From Nonomuraea sediminis (GTDB lineage Bacteria > Actinomycetota > Actinomycetes > Streptosporangiales > Streptosporangiaceae): a stretch of 64,000 nt of DNA. Shown in pieces: positions 47,029 through 54,642 of this stretch; position 1 is the first letter of the stretch; every line of letters begins with the position of its first letter. The position numbers and the translations under genes were made by a program. The notes beneath the pieces were generated by a model that had not been told where the DNA came from, made no database searches, and saw only the letters and a list, made by a program, of their open reading frames with translations. Location of the stretch: the NCBI RefSeq assembly GCF_018531495.1, contig NZ_JAHDTI010000003.1, positions 1,116,001-1,180,000 of the forward strand, given 5' to 3'.

Positions 47029-47088
47029 CACGATCCCCGGATCGTGCGGGAACGCGTCGCGAAGGTAGGTCGCGAGCACCTACTTTCG
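47029..47088. promoter_or_regulatory. Two palindromes between the MFS operon and the HK/RR genes
   Basis: CACGATCC-CC-GGATCGTG (47029-47046, perfect 8+2+8) and CGAAGGTAGGT...ACCTACTTTCG (47060-47070 and 47078-47088, 10 of 11 complementary). Both lie in the 131-base gap shared by the divergent operons, as expected for response-regulator binding sites. Confidence 0.6.
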
Positions 47089-47127
47089 TCGCATCCGATC
47101 AGGGCGTGGCCCGGCTAGCGTGGCCGT

Positions 47128-48249
47128 GTGAGACCGTACGCCGAGGCCAGGCGCGTGGCCGGTGATCTCGCGCTCTCCGTCGCCGTGGGCGCGGTGGGCG
47201 TGACCAGCGACCTGGCGATGAACGGCGCCGTGCCGATGGTGCTGGTGCCCGACGTCCCGTGGCAGGGGCTGTGGGTGCAGGTGGCCGGCGCGGCGGCGTT
47301 GCTTGCCAGGCGGCGCTTCCCGCTGGCCGTCGTGCTGACGCTGATCCCGCTGGGATACCTGGAGGTGCCGCTGGCGATGCCGTTCGCGCTCTACGCCCTG
47401 GGCGCCTACCGGGGTGACCGGTGGCAGCTGATCGTCGTCGCGGGCCTGGCGCTGCTGGTGATGTCGCACCTGTGGCAGGCCGACAGCCTCTCGCTGGCGT
47501 TGCAGCTGGTGTCGATCTGCGGGCTGGCGGTCGTCCCCGCCACGGTCCTCGGCCTGTACGCCGACAGCCAGCGCAGGCTCAACAGGGCGCTGGCCGACCG
47601 GGCCGAGCGGGCGGAGCGCGAGCAGCGGTTCCTGGCCGAGCAGGCGCGGGCGGAGGAGCGCACCCGGCTGGCCCGCGAGATGCACGACGTGGTCACCCAC
47701 CACGTGAGCCTGATGGTGCTGCAGGCGGGCTCGCTGCGGATGGCCGCGCCGACCGGCGAGGTCAGGCAGGCCGCCGAGGAGTTGCGCGCCACCGGGCGGC
47801 GCGCGCTCGACGAGCTGCGCGAGGTGGTGGGCGTCCTGCACGACGCGGGGCCCGTCGAGCTGGCCCCGCAGCCGACGCTCGTCGACGTGTCGCGGCTGGT
47901 CGCCGAGTCCGGGCTCGACGTGGAGCTGGTCCAGGACGAGGGCATCACGGTCTCGCCGGCGCTCGGGCGTACCGCCTATCGGGTGGTGCAGGAGGCGCTG
48001 ACCAACGCGCGCAAGCACGCGCCTGGAGCGGCGGTGCTGGTACGGCTGAGCCGGCAGGATTCGGCGCTGCTGGTGAGCGTCCGCAACGCCGTGGCCGCGA
48101 CCGAGGCCTTCGTGCTGCCGGCCTCCTCCCGCACCGGGCTGCTCGGGTTGCGGCAGCGGGTCGAGCTGGTGGGCGGCGTCCTCCACGCGGCGCCGACGGC
48201 CGAGGGCGGCTTCGAGCTGACCGCGGCGCTGCCGGTGGTGACCCCGTGA
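47128..48249 (+). CDS. NarL-type sensor histidine kinase
   Basis: A 373-residue kinase with four or five N-terminal membrane helices (to about residue 140), a cytoplasmic coiled coil, and a HisKA_3 phosphoacceptor helix (LAREMHDVVTHHVSLMVLQAG, phospho-His in EMHDVVTHH). The HATPase_c domain has the N box VVQEALTNARKHA and a TGLLGLRQRVELVGG G-box. GTG start. The TGA overlaps the response regulator GTG by four bases. The likely target is the divergent MFS operon. Confidence 0.93.
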   Translation: MRPYAEARRVAGDLALSVAVGAVGVTSDLAMNGAVPMVLVPDVPWQGLWVQVAGAAALLARRRFPLAVVLTLIPLGYLEVPLAMPFALYALGAYRGDRWQLIVVAGLALLVMSHLWQADSLSLALQLVSICGLAVVPATVLGLYADSQRRLNRALADRAERAEREQRFLAEQARAEERTRLAREMHDVVTHHVSLMVLQAGSLRMAAPTGEVRQAAEELRATGRRALDELREVVGVLHDAGPVELAPQPTLVDVSRLVAESGLDVELVQDEGITVSPALGRTAYRVVQEALTNARKHAPGAAVLVRLSRQDSALLVSVRNAVAATEAFVLPASSRTGLLGLRQRVELVGGVLHAAPTAEGGFELTAALPVVTP

Positions 48250-48896
48250 TCCGGGTGCTGCTCGTGGACGACGAGCGGATGGTCTGCGCCCATCTGCGCG
48301 CGATCCTGTCGCGGTCCGGGGACATCGAGGTGGCCGGCGAGGCCCACGACGGCGCCGAGGCCGCCGAGGCGGTGGTCCGGCTGGCTCCCGATCTGGTGCT
48401 GATGGACATCCGCATGCCGGGCGTGGACGGGCTGACCGCCACCGAACGCATCTGCGGGCTGCCCCACGCGCCCAAGGTCATCGTGCTGACCACGTTCGAC
48501 CTGGACGAGTACGCCGTGCGGGCGGTGCGGGCCGGGGCGACGGGCTTCGTGCTCAAGGACACCGACCCCGAGGACCTGATCGACATCGTCCGCGTCGGGG
48601 TCCAGGGGCACACGATCGTCTCCCCCGCCCTGACCCGGCGGCTGTTCAGCTCCTTCACCCTCGCGGGACCGGCCCGCCACCAGGCGCGCGACCTGGTCGG
48701 CGGGCTGACCGACCGCGAGCGGGAGGTCCTGACCTGCCTCGGCGAAGGCCTGTCCAACGCCCAGATCGGCGACAAGCTCTTCCTCAGCGAGACCACCGTC
48801 AAGGGCTACGTCTCACGCCTCCTGGCCAAACTCCGCTGCGCCAACCGCACCCAGGCCGCCCTCCTGGCCTACGACGCCGGCCTCGTCACCCGCTGA
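48246..48896 (+). CDS. NarL/LuxR-type response regulator
   Basis: A 216-residue regulator: receiver domain (VLLVDDERMVCAHLRAIL, phospho-Asp in DLVLMDIRMPGVDGL, TTFD Thr, KD Lys at FVLKDTDPEDL) followed by a LuxR HTH (LTDREREVLTCLGEGLSNAQIGDKLFLSETTVKGYVSRLLAKL). GTG start overlaps the kinase stop (GTGA). It probably binds the palindromes at 47029-47088. Confidence 0.95.
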   Translation: MIRVLLVDDERMVCAHLRAILSRSGDIEVAGEAHDGAEAAEAVVRLAPDLVLMDIRMPGVDGLTATERICGLPHAPKVIVLTTFDLDEYAVRAVRAGATGFVLKDTDPEDLIDIVRVGVQGHTIVSPALTRRLFSSFTLAGPARHQARDLVGGLTDREREVLTCLGEGLSNAQIGDKLFLSETTVKGYVSRLLAKLRCANRTQAALLAYDAGLVTR

Positions 48897-48944
48897 CACC
48901 ACCCCACGAGCTCTCGCGAAGATCGGAGCGCGGCGCGTGGGCGG

Positions 48945-49778
48945 ATGGGGGTGGATAGAATCTTGTTCGTGTCCGAGCTCGAGCGTGTGCCGCCCGGTGT
49001 CGACCCGTCCGTTCCCAGTTCCGCCCGCGTGTACGACTACTTGCTCGGCGGGAAGGATCATCTGGCCGTTGATCGGGCGGTGGCAGATCGGCTGCTGGCC
49101 GTGGCGCCTGACACGCGGCTGGTGGCCAGGGCCAATCGGGTCTTCCTGGTCAGGGCCGTGCGGCAGATGGCCGAGCAGGGCATCAGGCAGTTCATCGATC
49201 TGGGGACCGGCATTCCGACCTCGCCCAGCGTGCACGAGGTGGCCAGGCGGGTGAACCCGGCGTGCCGGGTGGTGTACGTCGACAACGACCCGGTGGTGCG
49301 GCTGCACGCCGACGTGCTGCTGGCCAGCGAGCCCGGCGTGGCCGGTATCCGGGGCGATCTGCGGCAGCCGGAGGAGATCCTGAGCGACCCGCACGTGACC
49401 GGGTTGATCGACTTCGACCAGCCGGTGGGCGTGCTGATGCTCGCCGTCCTGCACTTCGTGATGGACGACGAGGACCCGGCGGGGATCGTGAAGAGGTTCA
49501 GGGAGCGGATGGCGCCGGGCAGCCACCTGGTGCTGTCGCACACGATGGCCGAGAGCGACCCCGAGGCGATCAAGCAGTTGCAGATCGCGACGGCGAACTC
49601 GCCCGCGCAGGCGGTGTTTCGCACGCACGAGCAGGTGCTGCGGCTCTTCGACGGGTTCGAGCTGCTCGAGCCGGGGCTGGTCCCGGTGCAGGACTGGCGG
49701 GGCGGCGACGACGAGGTGCCGCTGCTCGACGGGGTTCCGCGGCTGCGCGTCGAGGGCGGCGTCGGAGTGCTAGCGTGA
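48945..49778 (+). CDS. DUF574/Methyltransf_19 SAM-dependent methyltransferase
   Basis: A 277-residue member of a large actinobacterial SAM-methyltransferase family: the typical opening VPPGVDPSVPSSARVYDYLLGGKDHLAVDRA, SAM motif region FIDLGTGIPTSPSVHEVA, VVYVDNDPVV, and LMLAVLHFVMDDEDP. The substrate is unknown; members number dozens per genome. Start options lie at ATG 48945 and nearby codons. Confidence 0.88.
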   Translation: MGVDRILFVSELERVPPGVDPSVPSSARVYDYLLGGKDHLAVDRAVADRLLAVAPDTRLVARANRVFLVRAVRQMAEQGIRQFIDLGTGIPTSPSVHEVARRVNPACRVVYVDNDPVVRLHADVLLASEPGVAGIRGDLRQPEEILSDPHVTGLIDFDQPVGVLMLAVLHFVMDDEDPAGIVKRFRERMAPGSHLVLSHTMAESDPEAIKQLQIATANSPAQAVFRTHEQVLRLFDGFELLEPGLVPVQDWRGGDDEVPLLDGVPRLRVEGGVGVLA

Positions 49779-49861
49779 AGATCGAGGACGTGCGAAGACC
49801 GAAGCCCGGTATGGGTTAGTCCGGGTGACAAGAACACCGCACCCCAGGGTGTGACCTGTAC

Positions 49862-49894
49862 GTCCCTTTCTGTGTCGTGTCACAAGGAAGGGAC
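49862..49894. other. Hairpin overlapping the ribosome site of the next gene
   Basis: GTCCCTTTCTGTG (49862-49874) pairs with CACAAGGAAGGGAC (49881-49894) with one bulge or mismatch. The right arm contains the AAGGAAGG that precedes the chosen start at 49902. It could terminate the upstream methyltransferase transcript or gate translation. Confidence 0.5.
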
Positions 49895-49901
49895 GGATGT
49901 C

Positions 49902-50750
49902 ATGCCGCGCGACCCGGACGGCATCCACGTGTCCGTCGATCGCGTGATATTGCGGGAAATCCTCGGCACCGGGATCGACGTCCGGTTCGGCAGGAGGCTC
50001 ACGCACTACGAGGAGCGGGCCGGCGGCAGGGTCACCGCGCACTTCCATGACGGCACCACGGCCACCGGAGACGTGCTGGTCGCCGCCGACGGGGTCAACT
50101 CCGCCGTGCGCCGCCAGTACCTGCCGCACGCGCGCGTCGTGGAGACCGGTATCCACCAGCTCTACGGCCGCATCCCGCTCGACGCCGAGACGAGAGGGCT
50201 GTTCACCGACGAGATGTACGCCGTGTTCACGCCCATCGTCGGGCCTGGCGGCGAGTACGTCGGGCTGGGCCCCGTCGAGTTCCCCGAGCCCATCGAGCGC
50301 GCGGCGGCCAGGCTCGCCCCCGAGGTACGGCTCAGCGGAGCGCAGGACTACATGACGGTCTCCTTCGGAGGCCGCATCCCCGACATCTCCGAGAAGGCGG
50401 AAGTGCTGGAGCGCATCGGCGACTGGCACCCCGACGTCCGGGCCATGATCGAGCACTGGGACCCCGAGACGGTCTTCCCCATCACGCTGCGCACCAGCGT
50501 CCCCATCGACCCGTGGCCCACCACCAACATCACGCTGCTCGGCGATGCCATCCACGCCATGAGCCCGGCGGGCGGCGTCGGCGCCAACACCGCCATGCGC
50601 GACGCCGCCGCCCTGGCGGCCGCGCTGGCGCAGGGGACGGACGCGATAGCCGGCTACGAGGCGGCGATGACCGAGTACGGCTTCGCCGCGGTACGCGAAT
50701 CGGCGGCCAACGGCGAACGTGTGCTGGGTTCGGACCCGCTGCCGATCTAG
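49902..50750 (+). CDS. FAD-dependent monooxygenase, N-terminally truncated
   Basis: A 282-residue protein matching the middle and C-terminal parts of PHBH-like FAD monooxygenases: VDRVILREIL, the DG motif VLVAADGVNSAVRRQYLP, and the GD motif LLGDAIHAMSPAGGVGANTAMRDA. The N-terminal FAD-binding Rossmann segment (GxGxxG, normally the first 30 residues of about 380-400) is absent, and the upstream DNA does not contain it in any frame. It probably cannot bind FAD normally. GTG 49851 is an alternative start without family support. Confidence 0.75.
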   Translation: MPRDPDGIHVSVDRVILREILGTGIDVRFGRRLTHYEERAGGRVTAHFHDGTTATGDVLVAADGVNSAVRRQYLPHARVVETGIHQLYGRIPLDAETRGLFTDEMYAVFTPIVGPGGEYVGLGPVEFPEPIERAAARLAPEVRLSGAQDYMTVSFGGRIPDISEKAEVLERIGDWHPDVRAMIEHWDPETVFPITLRTSVPIDPWPTTNITLLGDAIHAMSPAGGVGANTAMRDAAALAAALAQGTDAIAGYEAAMTEYGFAAVRESAANGERVLGSDPLPI

Positions 50751-51628
50751 GCGAAGGCCCGTGGGTGGCGCGGCGCCCAGCCGGTCGCCTCCTTGAAGCG
50801 GCCGTTGCTGACCCGCAGCGACCGCGTCAGCGAGGTGAGCGCGTCGCCGAACAGCAGCGCGCCCCGCCCGGGCCCGCGTACCCACAGGTCCGAGCCGGCC
50901 GCCCTGGCGACGGCCTCGGCGTAGTCGCGCTTGGTCATGGGCTCGTCGTCGACCACGTTGTACGTCCCCGCGGGGGCGTGCAGCGAGGCGGCGACGGCCT
51001 CGCCCGCGTCGGCCACGTGGACGGAGGAGACGTAGCCCTCCGCCGGCCCGAGGACCATCCCGACGTGGCGCCGGGCCATCGCGAGCAACTGCTCGCTGTG
51101 CGTGGCGCCGGGCCCGTAGAACCAGCCGAACCGCAGCACCACCCCGATCCCGCCCGCGGCGGTGAACAGGTGGGTGTTGGCCTCGGCGGCGAAGTTTGAC
51201 TGGGCGAGCGGATAGTCGTCCACCGGCGCGCTCTCGTCGATCCAGGAGCCGCCGCAGTCGTGGTAGACCATCGCCACCGATTCCTGGATCAGCCGCCCGA
51301 CCCCGGCCTCGAGCGCGGCGTAGACGACGACGGCAGACCCCTCGGAGCGGACCCGCCGGTTCTCCGCCCATGCCTTGGAGCTCATGAAGCGCCACATCGG
51401 CGGGATGGCGGTGGCCAGGTTGACGACCGCGTCGTACCCCTCGAACGCCTCGGCCAGAGCCCCACGGTCGTACAGCGACACGGTGACCGCGGCCGCCCCC
51501 TGCTCGGCGAGCGCGGCCGCCTTGGCCGGTGTGCGGGCCAGGGCGGTTACCGTGTGCCCGGCGCCGACCAGCGCCGGGATCGCATGACGGCCGATCGCCC
51601 CGGTGCCACCGGTGACGAAAACCCTCAC
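50747..51628 (-). CDS. NAD(P)-dependent epimerase/dehydratase-like protein
   Basis: A 293-residue extended-SDR protein: Rossmann motif VFVTGGTGAIGRHAIPALVGAGH at the N-terminus, VVNLATAIPP, then LIQESVAMVYHDCGG in place of the YxxxK region, and GWFYGPGATHSEQLL. It is an NAD(P)-binding enzyme of unknown substrate. The 3' end overlaps that of the convergent FAD monooxygenase by four bases. Confidence 0.88.
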   Translation of the reverse strand: MRVFVTGGTGAIGRHAIPALVGAGHTVTALARTPAKAAALAEQGAAAVTVSLYDRGALAEAFEGYDAVVNLATAIPPMWRFMSSKAWAENRRVRSEGSAVVVYAALEAGVGRLIQESVAMVYHDCGGSWIDESAPVDDYPLAQSNFAAEANTHLFTAAGGIGVVLRFGWFYGPGATHSEQLLAMARRHVGMVLGPAEGYVSSVHVADAGEAVAASLHAPAGTYNVVDDEPMTKRDYAEAVARAAGSDLWVRGPGRGALLFGDALTSLTRSLRVSNGRFKEATGWAPRHPRAFA

Positions 51629-51637
51629 ATGACGAGC

Positions 51638-51979
51638 CTAAGCCTCATCGGGCCGCTTGGGGGCGTTGCGTCGCTGTTCCTCGGCCCGCTCGCGGCAGCG
51701 GCGCAGGAACTCCTCGTCGTCGTCGGGGTTGGTGGCGGCGAACCGGCCCGGCCTGTCGTACTCCGGGTAGCGGCTCGGCGGCCCGCTGCGCACCGCCTGC
51801 GGCCGCCCGCCGGCCAGCCACACCAGCGACCCCACGAGCGGGAACAGCAGCACGATGAACAACCACAGGATCTTGGGTAAGTTCCTGCACGCCTCCTCGG
51901 GCGTGGTGATCACATCGAACAGGGCATACAGCCAGAGCACCAGCGTGATCAGGCCGAGACCCTCGGACAGGTAAAGCAC
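51638..51979 (-). CDS. PLDc_N-domain membrane protein
   Basis: A 113-residue protein with two membrane helices (LGLITLVLWLYALFDVI and ILWLFIVLLFPLVGSLVWLAGG) forming the phospholipase-D-nuclease N-terminal (PLDc_N) motif. A cytoplasmic acidic/basic tail follows (DDDEEFLRRCRERAEEQRRN). No catalytic PLD domain is present. The start is at ATG 51979, divergent from the alditol oxidase. Confidence 0.9.
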   Translation of the reverse strand: MLYLSEGLGLITLVLWLYALFDVITTPEEACRNLPKILWLFIVLLFPLVGSLVWLAGGRPQAVRSGPPSRYPEYDRPGRFAATNPDDDEEFLRRCRERAEEQRRNAPKRPDEA

Positions 51980-52005
51980 GGCGCACCTCCTGCGAAGATC
52001 GTGTC

Positions 52006-53217
52006 ATGGAGCTGAGGAACTGGGCGGCAAACTTAGCCTTTCGCGCGGGCGAGATCCACCGGCCCACGTCGCTGAGCGAGCTCCAGCGCCTGATCGCCGG
52101 CGCCTCGCGGATCCACGCGCTGGGCAGCGGCCACTCCTTCAGCCACGTCGCCGACTCGCCGGGTGACCTGGTCGCGCTGGACGGCATGCCGTACGAGGTG
52201 GACGTGGACATGGCGGCGGGCAGCGTGCGGGTCGGCGCGGGCGTCACCTACGCGCGGCTCGCGCCGGAGCTGCACCGGCACGGGTTCGCGCTGGCCAACC
52301 TGGCCTCGCTGGCGCACATCTCGATCGGCGGCTCGGTCGCGACCGCCACCCACGGTTCCGGCGACGCCAACCAGTGCCTGTCCGCGGCCGTGTCCGCGAT
52401 CGACCTGGTCACCTACGACGGGTCGCTGGTCAGCCTGCAACGCCGCGATCCGGACTTTCCCGGCGCGGTGGTGGCGCTCGGCGCGCTCGGCGTCGTCACG
52501 ACGCTCACGCTCGACCTCGTACCGGCCTTCGAGCTGCACCAGTACGTCAGGGAGGGCCTGGAGCCCGGCTTCGACCCCGCCGAGATCATGTCCACCGGCT
52601 ACAGCGTCAGCCTGTTCACCGACTGGAGCTCCACCCACGTCTGGCTCAAGCGCCACACGGAACTGACCGACGACGGCTGGTACGGCACGCGGCCCGCCAC
52701 CCGCCAGGCGCATCCCGTGCCCGGCATGCCCGCCGACGGCTGCACCGGGCAACTCGGCGAGCCGGGACCGTGGCACGAGCGGCTGCCGCACTTCCGGCAC
52801 GACTTCCCACCCAGCAGCGCGGGCGACGAGCTGCAGTCGGAGTTCCTGCTGCCCAGGGAGCATGCGGCCGAGGCGATCACGCGGCTGCGGGCCGTACGCG
52901 ACAGGCTCGCACCCGTGCTGCAGATCTCGGAGGTCAGGACCGTGGCGGCCGACGAGCTGTGGCTGAGCCCGTTCCGCGGCCGCGACAGCGTGGCGATCCA
53001 CTTCACCTGGGTCCGCGACACGGCGGCGGTGCTGCCGGTGATCGGGCTGGTGGAGGACGTGCTCGCGCCGCTGGAGCCGCGGCCGCACTGGGGGAAGCTG
53101 TTCACCCGGCTGCCCGCCTGCCCTGAGGAGTTCCGCGAGCTGGCCGGGCGGTACGACCCGGCGGGCAAGTTCGGCAACGACTTCCTGCGCGCATACCTGA
53201 CAGTGGATGACAGGTAA
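52006..53217 (+). CDS. aldO: Alditol oxidase (FAD-linked)
   Basis: A 403-residue flavoprotein of the VAO family. The covalent-FAD histidine lies in GSGHSFSHVADS, followed by GVTYARLAPELHRHG, LANLASLAHISIGGSVATATHG and GALGVVTTLTL. It follows the Streptomyces AldO pattern closely in the substrate domain (GYSVSLFTDWSSTHVWLKRHTE, HPVPGMPADGCTGQLGEPGP, VAIHFTWVRDTAAVLPV, RPHWGKLF). AldO oxidises xylitol, sorbitol and related polyols to aldoses with H2O2. The start overlaps no other gene. Confidence 0.85.
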   Translation: MELRNWAANLAFRAGEIHRPTSLSELQRLIAGASRIHALGSGHSFSHVADSPGDLVALDGMPYEVDVDMAAGSVRVGAGVTYARLAPELHRHGFALANLASLAHISIGGSVATATHGSGDANQCLSAAVSAIDLVTYDGSLVSLQRRDPDFPGAVVALGALGVVTTLTLDLVPAFELHQYVREGLEPGFDPAEIMSTGYSVSLFTDWSSTHVWLKRHTELTDDGWYGTRPATRQAHPVPGMPADGCTGQLGEPGPWHERLPHFRHDFPPSSAGDELQSEFLLPREHAAEAITRLRAVRDRLAPVLQISEVRTVAADELWLSPFRGRDSVAIHFTWVRDTAAVLPVIGLVEDVLAPLEPRPHWGKLFTRLPACPEEFRELAGRYDPAGKFGNDFLRAYLTVDDR

Positions 53218-53236
53218 GACTGCGAGGATCGTCCGC

Positions 53237-53629
53237 ATGACAGCAAAGGGAACCTTCGAAACCGGTGGCTGGACGCCTCAGCCGCCCTACGACGACCGGG
53301 ACGGCATCCAGCTCGGCCAGGTCACGATGACCAAGACCTTCCACGGCGACCTGACGGCCACGAGCCTGGTCACCCTGCTGGTGGCGGCCACCGAGGTCGA
53401 GGACTCCCGCTCGTACGTGGCGATCGAGCGCATCGACGGCACGCTCGACGGCCGCGAGGGGAGCTTCGTGGTCCAGCACAACGCCGTGAGCGACCGCGGG
53501 AAGCAGTCGCTCACGGTGAGCGTGGTGCCCGACTCCGGCACCGGGGAGCTGCGCGGGCTGCGGGGCACGATGGACATCCAGATCGCGCCCGACGGCTCGC
53601 ACTCCTACACCTTCGAGTACTCCCTCTGA
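53237..53629 (+). CDS. DUF3224 family protein
   Basis: A 130-residue beta-barrel-type protein with the DUF3224 pattern (KGTFETGGWTPQPPYDDRDGIQLGQVTMTKTFHGDLTATSLVTLL, EGSFVVQHNAVSDRGKQSLTV, VPDSGTGELRGLRGTMDIQI, YTFEYSL). Function unknown. ATG at 53237 has GAGGAT seven bases before it. The 3' end overlaps the convergent membrane gene by 25 bases. Confidence 0.88.
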   Translation: MTAKGTFETGGWTPQPPYDDRDGIQLGQVTMTKTFHGDLTATSLVTLLVAATEVEDSRSYVAIERIDGTLDGREGSFVVQHNAVSDRGKQSLTVSVVPDSGTGELRGLRGTMDIQIAPDGSHSYTFEYSL

Positions 53630-54570
53630 GCCTTCCGCGCTGCCAGCCCGAGCAGGACCAGCGCGCCGAGCCCGAAGACGAGGTGGCTGACCAGATCCAT
53701 CGTCGGCGTCGAGGGGACGAGGGGCCCGGTGAAGAAGGCGTGCCAGGCGTAGGTCAGCAGGGCCCCGCCGGCCAGCGCCATCCGGTGCCCGGCGCCCCAG
53801 CCCTGCCGGGCCGACCAGGTCAGCGCCAGGACCGCCATGCCCGCCTCGGCGGCGACCAGCGTCACGATCGCCAGCCACGCCGGGGCCTGGCCGGGCATCA
53901 GCGTCATCACCTCGAACACGAGCCCGGCCACCAGCGTCACCGCGAGCACCAGCCACGGGCTTGGCGCCGTGCCCGTGACGGGCGTCGTACGCCTCGGCAA
54001 CCGGAAGGCCGCCACGACGAGCGCCACCACGATCACCACGATGGCGACGAGCTGCGGGACCGAGGCCAGGAAGTGGCTCATCTGGTAGGAGAAGACCGTG
54101 GTGAACGCCGCGCCCAGCAGCGCAAGCACGGCCGCCACGCCGAGCCCTGCCTTGCCGAGCCACGGGGTTGTCCGCTGCTCGCCTGCCAGCTCCTCCACCA
54201 GCGCGATCGGCACGCTGACGCTCCACACCGTGTGCAGGCAGAGCACGAACAGCGTCCACGGCACGCCGATCCCGAGCGCGGGGACGAACCCGACGTCCAG
54301 CAGGTGCTGGCCGGCGTAGTTCGGGTTGAACAGGGACATCGTCATGATCCCCTCTTCGAACACCCCGTAGGCCAGCGCCATCAGCACGATGCTCGGCCAG
54401 CGCAGCCCGGCGCGCCGCGCCACCTCGCGGATGAGCACCGTGGCCCCGCCGTACGTGGGGGCGAGCATGATCAGGAAGTGCAGCGACGTGATCGGGAAGT
54501 CCCCCAGCAGGTACTCCGCGACCAGAGGGGACAGGAGAGCGAGACCGAGAGCCGGAACGATTCGACGCAT
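53605..54570 (-). CDS. Polytopic membrane protein (possibly CPBP-like)
   Basis: A 321-residue protein with eight or nine membrane helices. Helix 1-3 contain YLLGDFPITSLHFLIMLAPTYGGATVLIREVARRAGLRW and SIVLMALAYGVFEEGIMTMSLFNPNY, where EEGIMTM is reminiscent of the EExxxR-containing CPBP/Abi helix, but the match is weak. Helices follow at TLFVLCLHTVWSVSVPIAL, GLGVAAVLALLGAAFTTV, LVAIVVIVVALVVAA, LVLAVTLVAGLVFEVM, WLAIVTLVAAEAGMAVLAL and HLVFGLGALVLLGLA. No family is certain. Confidence 0.72.
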   Translation of the reverse strand: MRRIVPALGLALLSPLVAEYLLGDFPITSLHFLIMLAPTYGGATVLIREVARRAGLRWPSIVLMALAYGVFEEGIMTMSLFNPNYAGQHLLDVGFVPALGIGVPWTLFVLCLHTVWSVSVPIALVEELAGEQRTTPWLGKAGLGVAAVLALLGAAFTTVFSYQMSHFLASVPQLVAIVVIVVALVVAAFRLPRRTTPVTGTAPSPWLVLAVTLVAGLVFEVMTLMPGQAPAWLAIVTLVAAEAGMAVLALTWSARQGWGAGHRMALAGGALLTYAWHAFFTGPLVPSTPTMDLVSHLVFGLGALVLLGLAARKAQREYSKV

Positions 54571-54642
54571 GCCACGATCATTTCCGAGCCCGCGGGAAAA
54601 GGGATGTGTCATCGATCCGGATCTCGGTATGACAATCGTCCT

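Noticed and set aside
47421..48896. One long 491-codon frame joining kinase and regulator
   Set aside because: The first 270 codons are a frame shadow of the kinase; the regulator begins at GTG 48246 with the receiver domain.
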